Below the pieces are notes generated by a model, which saw nothing but the letters and a program-made list of their open reading frames with translations, searched no databases and was not told the DNA's origin. Of a stretch of 64,000 nt of DNA, positions 43,646 through 52,263 are shown piece by piece. The stretch spans positions 992,001 through 1,056,000 of the forward strand of contig JAPFBR010000001.1 in NCBI GenBank assembly GCA_035798135.1, written 5' to 3'. Source of the DNA: Sediminicola sp035798135 (GTDB taxonomy: Bacteria > Bacteroidota > Bacteroidia > Flavobacteriales > Flavobacteriaceae). Position numbers and translations under genes: made by a program. The first letter of the stretch is position 1. Each line of letters opens with the position of its first letter.

Positions 43646-46018
43646 ATGAGAAAGGTAAGGGGAGAAGAAACACCGTTGGTGCAGCTCATCAGTTTCAATA
43701 CACTATTGGAGCACTATGATGCTATGGCCAAAAGTGAGGACAAAATTTTGGCCACAAAGGCGAAACTTATCCTAGAGGCTGCGGCACCCTTTCCAGAACT
43801 ACGGGAGGGTTTATCGGATCTTTCCATTTTGGATAAACACGGGGATGTAATAAAGTATATTCTACAAGACACTTTTCCAGAAATGTTAGGGTCAAATGAG
43901 ATCAAAACAGCTTCTTTGCCATTTCAGAATGTGATCTTCAATTCTTCCCTTCGCTTTAAAAATATTTTGGCGGATGCCGGGGATGACTTTACCTTGGAAA
44001 TTAGGGACAATCCGGAGAAATTAAATTATATCATGACCTGTACGGTCATATTAAATTTTTATTATGGGTTTCATTTAGATTTTAAAAGGCCTCTGTTTTA
44101 TGATATTCCCGATGCCAATGGGGTGATTCGGAATTACCGCATATTATATAATGCAGATTTTGTTAAGATCCTTCCAACGGAACTTTCAAAAGAATTGACC
44201 CAAGAAGATGTTGACGAGCTGTTGGAGCGTTTTGATGATCTGGAATTATGGAAAGAAAAAATCCCGCCCAATAGCTTCATATCGAAAGGTTTTGTTATCT
44301 CCAATATGTTCGACGTAACGGCGGAACAATCGATCTCCGAGATTAAATCGAACTTAATAGCCTCGGATAAAAGAGGTACGGATAATTTTGTTCAAAACTT
44401 ACAGGACACCTTTAAATCCCTTTTCAATATCCCGGATATTAGGGTAGGGTTTGTAAATTATAATCCTAAAGAAAATCAATTTGAAAAGGTATTTGGTCTC
44501 CATATAGAAAGCTATATCCTCAATGGGGAGGAGTTGGAAAAGTGCCATGAGGCATTATGTCAATCATCTTTTGAAAAATTAATTCATCAAAATTCCTTCT
44601 TTACCATAGCGGATGTAGATAAGTATTTTAAGCTTTCAAATGGAAATAGGCTATATTCAGCTTTAAAGGAACAGGGCGTAAAAAGTGCAATTCTGGCACC
44701 TATAGCCGATAATGGCAATTTATTGGGGGTTTTAGAGCTGGTTTCAGAAAATCGAAATGCCCTAAATAGCGTAAATGCCACCAAATTATCCGATGTGATG
44801 CCTTATATCGTTTCCGCGGTATTGCGCTCAAAAAATGAGGAGGCCAATATGGTGGATGTTGTTATCCAACATGAGTGTACCTCAGTCCATTCTTCTGTAT
44901 ACTGGCGTTTTAAGGAGGAGGCCAAGCGTTTTATAGCGGAGGATGCGCAAGGCCTACAGCCCGTATTCAGGGAAATAACTTTTAAAGACGTTTATCCTTT
45001 GTATGGACAAATTGATATAAAAGACTCGTCACAAGCCAGGAATTCTGCAATACAACGAGATCTCCTCATCCAATTATCCGAGATCAACGATATTTTGGCG
45101 GAGGCTTGGGAACAAAAAAAATTACCCATCTATGAGGAACTTATGTTCCGGGTGAACAACCATATCAATGAAATAAAAGAAGTGCTGGATACCACCAGTG
45201 AACAGGTGATCTTTGACTTTGTTGTTCAAGAGATCAACCCCGTTTTTGCCCATCTTAAAAAGAAGGATAAGGAGCTTTATAAATTGATTATGGCCTATGA
45301 GGCCCATATCGATGGGGCTACCCATTCCTACTATGACCACCGTAGGAATTATGACGAGAGCGTCATGCTGATCAATAAAAAGTTGGCCTCTGTCATCGAT
45401 AAGAAACAGGTAGAGGCACAAAATATGTTTCCCCATTTTTTTGAACGTTATAAGACGGACGGGGTAGAGCACAATATGTACATTGGGGATTCTATAGTTG
45501 GGGATAAGGATTATGACCCTATCTATCTCAATAACCTGCGGTTGTGGCAGTTACAGGTAATGTGCGAAATGGAAAACAGTTATTACAATTTAAAGCCAAA
45601 ATTGCCCGTTCAGTTGGATGTAGCCTCCATGATCTTGGTCTACAATACCTCATTGTCCATCCGTTTTAGAATGGATGAAAAGCGCTTTGATGTGGATGGC
45701 ACCTATAACGCCAGATATGAAGTAATAAAAAAGAGAATAGACAAATCGTATATCAAGGGGACCGATGAGCGCTTGACACAAAAAGGGAAATTGAGTATTG
45801 TCTATTCCCAAAAGAAGGACGAATTGGAATACCTTAGGTATATAAGATTTTTAAAGGCCAAAGGGTTCTTTGCCAATAATATAGAGATTGTAGAACTCGA
45901 AGGCCTGCAAGGGGTCTCTGGATTAAAGGCCATAAGGGTAGAGTTCCTTTATGCCAAGGATAAAGGCTCCGAGAGGACCTATACCTTCGATGATCTTATG
46001 CAGGAGATCAAGTCATAA
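43646..46018 (+). CDS. Large GAF-domain protein of unknown function
   Basis: The 790-residue cytoplasmic protein has no signal peptide or TM helix. An N-terminal helical region (about 1-230) is followed by a GAF-like domain (about 235-400; VKSAILAPIADNGNLLGVLEL), then a long alpha-helical region that includes DVYPLYGQIDIKDSSQARNS and a C-terminal part ending ERTYTFDDLMQEIKS. There is no kinase, cyclase or DNA-binding domain. GAF domains bind cyclic nucleotides or other small ligands, so a sensory role is likely. It converges on the HD-Pycsar effector gene across a shared terminator. Confidence 0.75.
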   Translation: MRKVRGEETPLVQLISFNTLLEHYDAMAKSEDKILATKAKLILEAAAPFPELREGLSDLSILDKHGDVIKYILQDTFPEMLGSNEIKTASLPFQNVIFNSSLRFKNILADAGDDFTLEIRDNPEKLNYIMTCTVILNFYYGFHLDFKRPLFYDIPDANGVIRNYRILYNADFVKILPTELSKELTQEDVDELLERFDDLELWKEKIPPNSFISKGFVISNMFDVTAEQSISEIKSNLIASDKRGTDNFVQNLQDTFKSLFNIPDIRVGFVNYNPKENQFEKVFGLHIESYILNGEELEKCHEALCQSSFEKLIHQNSFFTIADVDKYFKLSNGNRLYSALKEQGVKSAILAPIADNGNLLGVLELVSENRNALNSVNATKLSDVMPYIVSAVLRSKNEEANMVDVVIQHECTSVHSSVYWRFKEEAKRFIAEDAQGLQPVFREITFKDVYPLYGQIDIKDSSQARNSAIQRDLLIQLSEINDILAEAWEQKKLPIYEELMFRVNNHINEIKEVLDTTSEQVIFDFVVQEINPVFAHLKKKDKELYKLIMAYEAHIDGATHSYYDHRRNYDESVMLINKKLASVIDKKQVEAQNMFPHFFERYKTDGVEHNMYIGDSIVGDKDYDPIYLNNLRLWQLQVMCEMENSYYNLKPKLPVQLDVASMILVYNTSLSIRFRMDEKRFDVDGTYNARYEVIKKRIDKSYIKGTDERLTQKGKLSIVYSQKKDELEYLRYIRFLKAKGFFANNIEIVELEGLQGVSGLKAIRVEFLYAKDKGSERTYTFDDLMQEIKS

Positions 46019-46038
46019 GAGAACATCTCTTTTAGAAT

Positions 46039-46084
46039 AAACCATCAAAGAACAGTCTAAGGACCGTATTTGATGGTTTTTATT
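46039..46084 (+). terminator. Terminator between the GAF and HD-Pycsar genes
   Basis: AAACCATCAAA / TTTGATGGTTT forms an 11-bp stem followed by T-rich sequence, 20 bases after the GAF gene stop and before the convergent stop at 46116; it may serve both. Confidence 0.8.
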
Positions 46085-46115
46085 TTTGGCTGGGTTGTAA
46101 AAACTCCCAAAACTA

Positions 46116-47318
46116 CTATTGTATAATAGTCAAAGTCCTTTCTGGACCAAAATACTTGAAAGAGATGGCGAAGGCGATTACGGAAAGAATCATACCAATC
46201 ATAAAAATGGTATATGTCCACCTTAAAATTTTGTATTTTCTGTTCAAGACCAATCCCAGAAAATAGAGGTCCTTGGTCAGGGAGGAATAGATATATTCTT
46301 TATCCTTTATCAATTCATTAATGGCCCATTCATATTCCTTTAATCCCATTTTATGGAAATTTCCAAAAAACAGGAGATTCACTTTTCGCTGGTTTACATC
46401 TTCCTTGGTAAATTCACCCCTCGTTACATTCGGCCGAGTGGCAAGTACGGCTAGAACCATTGATACCACACTGAAAAGCACAAAGATTATCGTTGGGTAG
46501 ATAAGGTACTCATTGGAGGGGTTGTCCAATTTCGGGATCAGGTTGGACAGTGCCAACGATATGATAATTGCATTCACCGACAGTAGAATATTGGCCTTGG
46601 TATCCGCAATGTCACTTAAGGTCAAATGGTTTCTTAAGGTAACCCGAAAAAGGGTCTGCACTCCTCGGTCTGGACTATCGCTCTTATATTTGGCTTTGAT
46701 AGACTCTTTTTTGGCGATCTGTTTTTCAGATTTCCGTGCCTTGATCATCTTTTTTAGATTCTTGTCCTTTCGTTTTTGCCAATTTTTAATGGCATATTCA
46801 GTATAGAATCGATGTTCTGTCTGAAACATTTTAATATTCTCCTTACGCCATTCTTGAAGGGTATACGAGGCTACTCCCAAAAGGGAAAGTTCTTCCCTTA
46901 ATATTTCCGAAGTTTCCATAAAACTTTTTTGGGCGAAATGTGAAGAATCAGCATCCCTCATAATCTCTTCCTCCAAATTTTCTGGCTGATATCCTCTTTT
47001 TGTAGCCCGAATGTAATTTTCTACCGCAGTTATATCTTGCTCCTCATATTCGTACTCTTCTAAAAATTTACGTGCTATTTTACAACTCTTTTCCTCATGT
47101 CCCTCTCGGCCCTTACAATAACCCGTATCATGGAACCAAGCCGCAAGGGTAATGGTTTCGGACACTTTTTCGTCCAACGCATAATGGTTCAATAATTCTT
47201 TAGTACTTTTAACTACGCGCTGTGTATGTCGCAGGTTATGGTAAAGGTGATCGGAGTTTAATTCGTTAGATAATAAAGTGCTAACGTAATCTTTAGTTTT
47301 TTCTATTATATTCGACAT
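46116..47318 (-). CDS. HD phosphohydrolase fused to Pycsar-type membrane effector domain
   Basis: The 400-residue protein has an N-terminal HD domain (about 15-175) with HNLRHTQRV, AAWFHDTGY, HEEKSC and a late D in MRDADSSHFAQKS, the metal-binding pattern of HD nucleotide phosphohydrolases. A Lys/Arg-rich linker follows. The C-terminal half has the PycTM-type block (SDIADTKANILLSVNAII) with TM helices at about 240-262, 275-297 and 372-392. PycTM effectors are membrane-disrupting proteins gated by cCMP/cUMP in Pycsar phage defence. No uridylate/cytidylate cyclase is adjacent, so this may be a housekeeping relative. It is divergent from the phosphoesterase-barrel gene (55 bases apart). Confidence 0.85.
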   Translation of the reverse strand: MSNIIEKTKDYVSTLLSNELNSDHLYHNLRHTQRVVKSTKELLNHYALDEKVSETITLAAWFHDTGYCKGREGHEEKSCKIARKFLEEYEYEEQDITAVENYIRATKRGYQPENLEEEIMRDADSSHFAQKSFMETSEILREELSLLGVASYTLQEWRKENIKMFQTEHRFYTEYAIKNWQKRKDKNLKKMIKARKSEKQIAKKESIKAKYKSDSPDRGVQTLFRVTLRNHLTLSDIADTKANILLSVNAIIISLALSNLIPKLDNPSNEYLIYPTIIFVLFSVVSMVLAVLATRPNVTRGEFTKEDVNQRKVNLLFFGNFHKMGLKEYEWAINELIKDKEYIYSSLTKDLYFLGLVLNRKYKILRWTYTIFMIGMILSVIAFAISFKYFGPERTLTIIQ

Positions 47319-47373
47319 ATAAGTATCTTGAGAGAAACTAAATTACAAAATTTTGATGCAAAGGAGATTGGAA

Positions 47374-50300
47374 ATGCATAAACATTACGTACTTATTCTA
47401 TTCATATTTATTTTTACAGGATGTGCAACAATGGGCACTAAATATGCGGAGGGTTATGATGACAAAGACGTGCCTTCTTCCAAGGAAATTTCCCAAACTT
47501 TTTATTTGATAGGGGATGCTGGGCTCTCTCCCATGGGAGGAATGAACCCTGCATTAAAGATTTTTAAAGAGAAGCTGGAAAAGGCCGATAAAAATAGTAT
47601 GGCCATTTTTTTGGGGGATAATATTTACCCTGCTGGGCTTCCCGATAAGAAAGATTCCACAGTGGCCTATATTGTGGCAAAGAATCACCTGGATGCTCAA
47701 TTGAGAACCTTAGAGAAATTTCAAGGAAAAACGCTCTTTATTCCGGGGAACCACGATTGGTATACGGAAGGGCTCATCGGTCTTAAACGAGAAGAAAAGT
47801 ACGTTGAGAAATGGATGGATGATAAGGGCGCTTACCGGCCAGATAACGGTTGTCCATTAGAAGAAATAGAAATTGGGGATGACGTCATTGTGGTGGCCAT
47901 TGATACAGAATGGTATCTTACCAATTGGGACAGGCACCCGGGCATCAATGACGAGTGCGAAATAAAGAGCAGGGCCAAATTTTTGGAGGAGCTGGAAGGA
48001 ATTATCAAAAATAATAGGGATAAGACCACTATTTTAGCGATGCACCATCCCATGTTCAGTTATGGCCCCCATGGGGGACAGACAACCCTGCATCAACAGT
48101 TCTATCCGAGTCATGGTAAAGGACCGTTACCGATATTGGGCAGCTTTATTAATGTGTTGCGAAAGACTACTGGGGCTTCCATTGCCGATATGCAGAATAA
48201 GCGGTATATGGAGTTGAAAAAGCGTATCGTAACCTTGGCACAATACTCGGAAAAGGTAATATTCGCCTCTGGCCATGAACACACCCTTCAATATATCGTT
48301 GAAGGAAATACCCCGCAGATCGTCAGTGGATCAGGAGCCAAGGAAGGCGCTACCAGGTTGTTGAACGGATCTATATTTTCAACAGGAAAAATGGGATATG
48401 CCATATTGGAGGTATATACTGATGGCTCTTCCAGAATTCGCTATTATGGGGTTGATGATATTGGGCAGGAAGAATTTCTTTTTACTACCCAGGTCTTGAG
48501 TGCCGATCGAAAATTGATGGTGAAACAATATTCCGACACCTTTCCCAAAGAGGTGAAAGCCTCTGTGTATACCGAGGAAGAGATAGATAAAAGCGGGGTC
48601 TTCAAAACCATATGGGGCGATAGATATCGTAAATATTACGGGACCAAGATAACGGCACCAACCGTGGTCTTGGACACACTTTTTGGGGGTTTGACTCCTG
48701 TGCGAAAAGGAGGGGGCCACCAATCAAAATCATTGCGCCTTGCGGATAAGAACGGTAAGGAATACGTGATGCGGGCCTTGCGTAAAAGTGCTGAACTCTA
48801 TTTGCAATCCATGGCCTTTAAGGACCAATATATCGTTGGCGAATTTGAGGACACCTATACGGAAGGGCTATTACAGGATTTTTATACAGGTGCCCATCCC
48901 TATGCCCCATTTACCATCGGGATACTATCCGATGCCGTCGGGGTCTTACATACCAACCCAGTACTTTATTATGTGCCAAAACAAAAAGCCTTAGCAGATT
49001 TTAATGAGGGATTTGGTGATGAGCTCTATATGATAGAAGAGCATGTGGGAGACGGGCATGGGGACCTAAAGAGCTTTGGCTATGCCGACAAGGTTGAAAG
49101 CACGGATGATCTGTTCGAGAAACTACGAAGGGATGAAGAATACATGTTAGACGAGGCGAGCTACCTCAGGGCTAGATTGTTCGACATGGTCATTGGCGAT
49201 TGGGACAGGCACAGTGATCAATGGCGTTGGGCAGAAATAGAAGATAAAGCAACGGGAAAAACCATTTTTAAGGCCATTCCCAGGGACCGTGACCAAGTTT
49301 TTTCCATTATGGGCGACGGGGCTTTGATGGGCCTTGCAACAAGGGTGTTTCCGCCCTTGAAACTGATGGAAGGTTTTCATGAAAATGTAAGGAATGTCAG
49401 AGGGTTTAATACCAATCCCTATCCGTTGGATATGGCATTATTGACAGAGACCACCAAATCCCAATGGGAAAAGGAGGTGGCCTATATTCAAGAACATCTT
49501 ACTCCCGAAGTGATCGATGCCGCTTTTGAACTATTTCCCAAAGAGGTCAGGGATAATACAGTACTGGAACTAAAAAGAATCTTGTTGTCCCGTTTACAAA
49601 ACCTACCAAAAATTGCCAACAACTATTATAATGAATTGAATGCCTTTGCTGTGGTAACAGGAACGGATAAGGACGATTGGTTTGAAATAAATGCTTTGGA
49701 AAATGGGGATGCCGAGGTTAAAGCCTATCGCATTATTGATGGAAAAAAGGAAAAACAGTTCTTCCATAAAATATTTGACCCTGCCATTACCAAAGAGCTA
49801 TGGGTGTATGGACTGGACGATGAGGATCATTTTGAGATAAAAGGAGACAATCCCATTGGTATAAAGGTGAGGTTGATTGGGGGCCGGGACAACGACATCT
49901 ACGATTTTCAGGAAAATGGAAAGGTCTTTATCTACGATTATAAGGCGAGGGAGAATACGATAAAGAATAAGGGAAATGCCAAAATTAGGTTGACCAATGA
50001 TTATGAGATCAACACCTATCAACCTTTACACTTAAAAAAATCAACCAACCAGATAGTTCCAACAATAGGGTACAATCCGGATGACGGTGCAAAAATAGGA
50101 TTAAGTGATACCTATACCTATAATGGCTTCCTCCAAAACCCGTTTACCAGTCAACATACGGTCAACGCTTCCTTCTATTTTGCGACCAGTGGTTTTGAAT
50201 TAGGGTACATGGGGGAATTTGCCCATATTTTTGAAAATTGGAACCTCGGCCTTAATGCTAGGTTTACCAGTCCCAATTTTAGTATCAATTTCTTTGGATA

Positions 50301-51081
50301 TGGAAATGATACCGAGAATTTGGAGGATGAATTGGAACTGGATTATAATCGAGTTCGACTTAAAAATTTGAGTTTCGCACCTTCTTTGATCTGGCGAGGG
50401 TCCTTAGGGGCAAAAATTGAAACTATGGTTGGGTTTGAGCAAATTACCGTGGAAGAAACTGCCGACCGTTTTATCAATACGTTTTACCAAGCAAGTGGGG
50501 AAGAAAACACCAGGAATTTTTTAGAAGTTCAAGCGGGATATAGTTATTCCAACACCGATAATAACGCCTTTCCTACCTTGGGCATGGCCACTTCCTTTGA
50601 AGTAGGTTATAAGACCAGTGTTGATGGGCAAGATCTGGGTTATGGTTATGTTGTTCCCAGTCTTTCTTTCAATTATAAACTTATACCCGATGGGCGATTG
50701 GTTTTGGCCACTAAGTGGAAGGCCCATTTTAATATAGGAAACGACTACGAGTTTTACCAAGCGGCTTCCATTGGCGCCAGTGATGGTCCAAGGGGTTTTA
50801 GGAACCAGCGGTTTACGGGGAAAACATCATATTATCAGAATACGGATTTACGGTACAGTCTCCGTAAAATCAAGACAGGTCTTTTGCCATTGGCCATGGG
50901 GATCTATGGAGGATTTGATTACGGTAGAATTTGGTTGCCAGGGGAAGATTCCAACACTTGGCATACCTCTTATGGCGGCGGCTTTTTCTTTAATGGGGCG
51001 GATCTGATGTCCGTTAAATTGGCTCTCTTTCAAGGGGAGGAGGGACCTCGGTTTTCCTTTGGACTTGGATTTGGTTTCTAG
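47374..51081 (+). CDS. Surface lipoprotein: phosphoesterase + kinase-like region + beta-barrel
   Basis: The ~1235-residue lipoprotein starts at ATG 47374 (signal MHKHYVLILFIFIFTGCATM, lipobox TGC). Region 1 (about 40-340) is a calcineurin-like phosphoesterase: YLIGDAG, FLGDNIYPAG, IPGNHDWY (GNHD at 125-128), AMHHPMFSYGPHGG and SGHEHT. Region 2 (about 400-770) contains VMRALRKSAELYLQ, FDMVIGDWDRHSDQWRW (GDWDRH at 608-613) and AIPRDRDQVFS, which look like the catalytic and metal loops of HipA/CotH/Fam20-type kinases. Region 3 (about 890-1235) is a BamA/D15-type outer-membrane barrel ending in an aromatic residue (SFGLGFGF). It is known in flavobacteria as a metallophosphoesterase; the kinase-like reading is my inference. 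Confidence 0.78.
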   Translation: MHKHYVLILFIFIFTGCATMGTKYAEGYDDKDVPSSKEISQTFYLIGDAGLSPMGGMNPALKIFKEKLEKADKNSMAIFLGDNIYPAGLPDKKDSTVAYIVAKNHLDAQLRTLEKFQGKTLFIPGNHDWYTEGLIGLKREEKYVEKWMDDKGAYRPDNGCPLEEIEIGDDVIVVAIDTEWYLTNWDRHPGINDECEIKSRAKFLEELEGIIKNNRDKTTILAMHHPMFSYGPHGGQTTLHQQFYPSHGKGPLPILGSFINVLRKTTGASIADMQNKRYMELKKRIVTLAQYSEKVIFASGHEHTLQYIVEGNTPQIVSGSGAKEGATRLLNGSIFSTGKMGYAILEVYTDGSSRIRYYGVDDIGQEEFLFTTQVLSADRKLMVKQYSDTFPKEVKASVYTEEEIDKSGVFKTIWGDRYRKYYGTKITAPTVVLDTLFGGLTPVRKGGGHQSKSLRLADKNGKEYVMRALRKSAELYLQSMAFKDQYIVGEFEDTYTEGLLQDFYTGAHPYAPFTIGILSDAVGVLHTNPVLYYVPKQKALADFNEGFGDELYMIEEHVGDGHGDLKSFGYADKVESTDDLFEKLRRDEEYMLDEASYLRARLFDMVIGDWDRHSDQWRWAEIEDKATGKTIFKAIPRDRDQVFSIMGDGALMGLATRVFPPLKLMEGFHENVRNVRGFNTNPYPLDMALLTETTKSQWEKEVAYIQEHLTPEVIDAAFELFPKEVRDNTVLELKRILLSRLQNLPKIANNYYNELNAFAVVTGTDKDDWFEINALENGDAEVKAYRIIDGKKEKQFFHKIFDPAITKELWVYGLDDEDHFEIKGDNPIGIKVRLIGGRDNDIYDFQENGKVFIYDYKARENTIKNKGNAKIRLTNDYEINTYQPLHLKKSTNQIVPTIGYNPDDGAKIGLSDTYTYNGFLQNPFTSQHTVNASFYFATSGFELGYMGEFAHIFENWNLGLNARFTSPNFSINFFGYGNDTENLEDELELDYNRVRLKNLSFAPSLIWRGSLGAKIETMVGFEQITVEETADRFINTFYQASGEENTRNFLEVQAGYSYSNTDNNAFPTLGMATSFEVGYKTSVDGQDLGYGYVVPSLSFNYKLIPDGRLVLATKWKAHFNIGNDYEFYQAASIGASDGPRGFRNQRFTGKTSYYQNTDLRYSLRKIKTGLLPLAMGIYGGFDYGRIWLPGEDSNTWHTSYGGGFFFNGADLMSVKLALFQGEEGPRFSFGLGFGF

Positions 51082-51106
51082 AGAATTGGGATGATTGGCA
51101 AGGACT

Positions 51107-51967
51107 TTATCGCTTCAACTCAAAAGAATATAAATTTTGTCCTGTGTCCGCTCTTTCCTCATCCGATAGGAGTAAGCCGGTATTGGAATTTGGTTTAAAG
51201 GACACCGATTCCAGTTGGGTAGTGGCCTTTAATTCTATGGTCTGCATCTTCCCCCTGGTAAAATTATCCCATGTAAAATCGGTAAAGACCCATAATTTTC
51301 CATACCCCAATACAACTACTTTTTTGCCGTCGGGAGATATGTCGGCCGACGTTACGATACAGGTATTGGGTTCTTCACAGGTTTTAAAGGAGCCTACAAA
51401 TTCAGCCTTATAATTTCCTTTTTGTGCAGGAACTTTATAAACCCTCGCCTCCCCATTGAAGGGCCTACTCCTATTTTTTGTGATCAGGTATAGGAATTTG
51501 TCATGATAGAAAATAGCTTCACAGTCGTACAGCAATTCTTCTTTTTTGGGTGAAAAATTTTTTTGGTCCGAATAGGAAAATGCAATTGCTTCCGCATCTA
51601 TTTTATCCCCCGGCTCAATGTCTGGATTAGGTATTTTGTAGATCACCAGATCTTTACGATCACTATTGTTATTGCCGGTGTCCGCAATATAAACATTGCC
51701 ATCGTCATCCTTGGTAAGGTCTTCCCAATCCTCGTTTTTGGCATTCTTTACCTTTAGTTCCTTTAGTAACTTCCCTTCAAAATTTACCTGGTAAATTTCA
51801 TCCTCGTTGCCATGGTCCTCAATGGTCCAAATAGTAGTGTTGTTTACTTGGACCAACCCTGAACTTTCACTGATTTTATGGGGCAGTTTGGTGACAAAGG
51901 TCAACTGTCCATAGTTGGAACAACTTGAAAATAAAACGATTAAAAAAAGGGCTACAAATCTTATCAT
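51107..51967 (-). CDS. Beta-propeller-like lipoprotein
   Basis: From ATG at 51967 the ~286-residue product has a lipoprotein signal (MIRFVALFLIVLFSSCS). The 41-codon upstream extension of the frame is rejected because it buries the signal. The mature part has repeated blade-like segments: SESSGLVQVNNTTIWTIEDH, DWEDLTKDDDGNVYIADTGN, CEAIFYHDKFLYLITKN and TSADISPDGKKVVVLGYG. This resembles SdiA-regulated/esterase-like propellers found in the periplasm. Function is unknown. It converges on the phosphoesterase-barrel gene with 25 bases between stops. Confidence 0.72.
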   Translation of the reverse strand: MIRFVALFLIVLFSSCSNYGQLTFVTKLPHKISESSGLVQVNNTTIWTIEDHGNEDEIYQVNFEGKLLKELKVKNAKNEDWEDLTKDDDGNVYIADTGNNNSDRKDLVIYKIPNPDIEPGDKIDAEAIAFSYSDQKNFSPKKEELLYDCEAIFYHDKFLYLITKNRSRPFNGEARVYKVPAQKGNYKAEFVGSFKTCEEPNTCIVTSADISPDGKKVVVLGYGKLWVFTDFTWDNFTRGKMQTIELKATTQLESVSFKPNSNTGLLLSDEERADTGQNLYSFELKR

Positions 51968-52263
51968 GAAGGCTTTTACTATCAAAGCTAGAACTATTTT
52001 AGGAGCCTTCAAGGGATTAAGAGATAAAGGGCCCGTATTTAACTTCTTTTTATCAAAAAATAAGAATTTTTTAATAGTTAGCGGTTTCATAAACGTTATA
52101 AAAATAGGGTTGGCTGTGGAAATCGGGGCAATAGGTAGGGTTTTGTATGGGTCTTGCCTAAAAATGTTATTATTCTAGATACTTTCCAAGTAAACCATCA
52201 TAAGTGTAAAAAATCCAATATATTTATGCGTAATAATCAAACCACTTAAATTATCGGATACTT

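Noticed and set aside
46116..47318. A complete Pycsar defence system
   Set aside because: Only the effector-like domain is present. No uridylate or cytidylate cyclase gene is found on either side.
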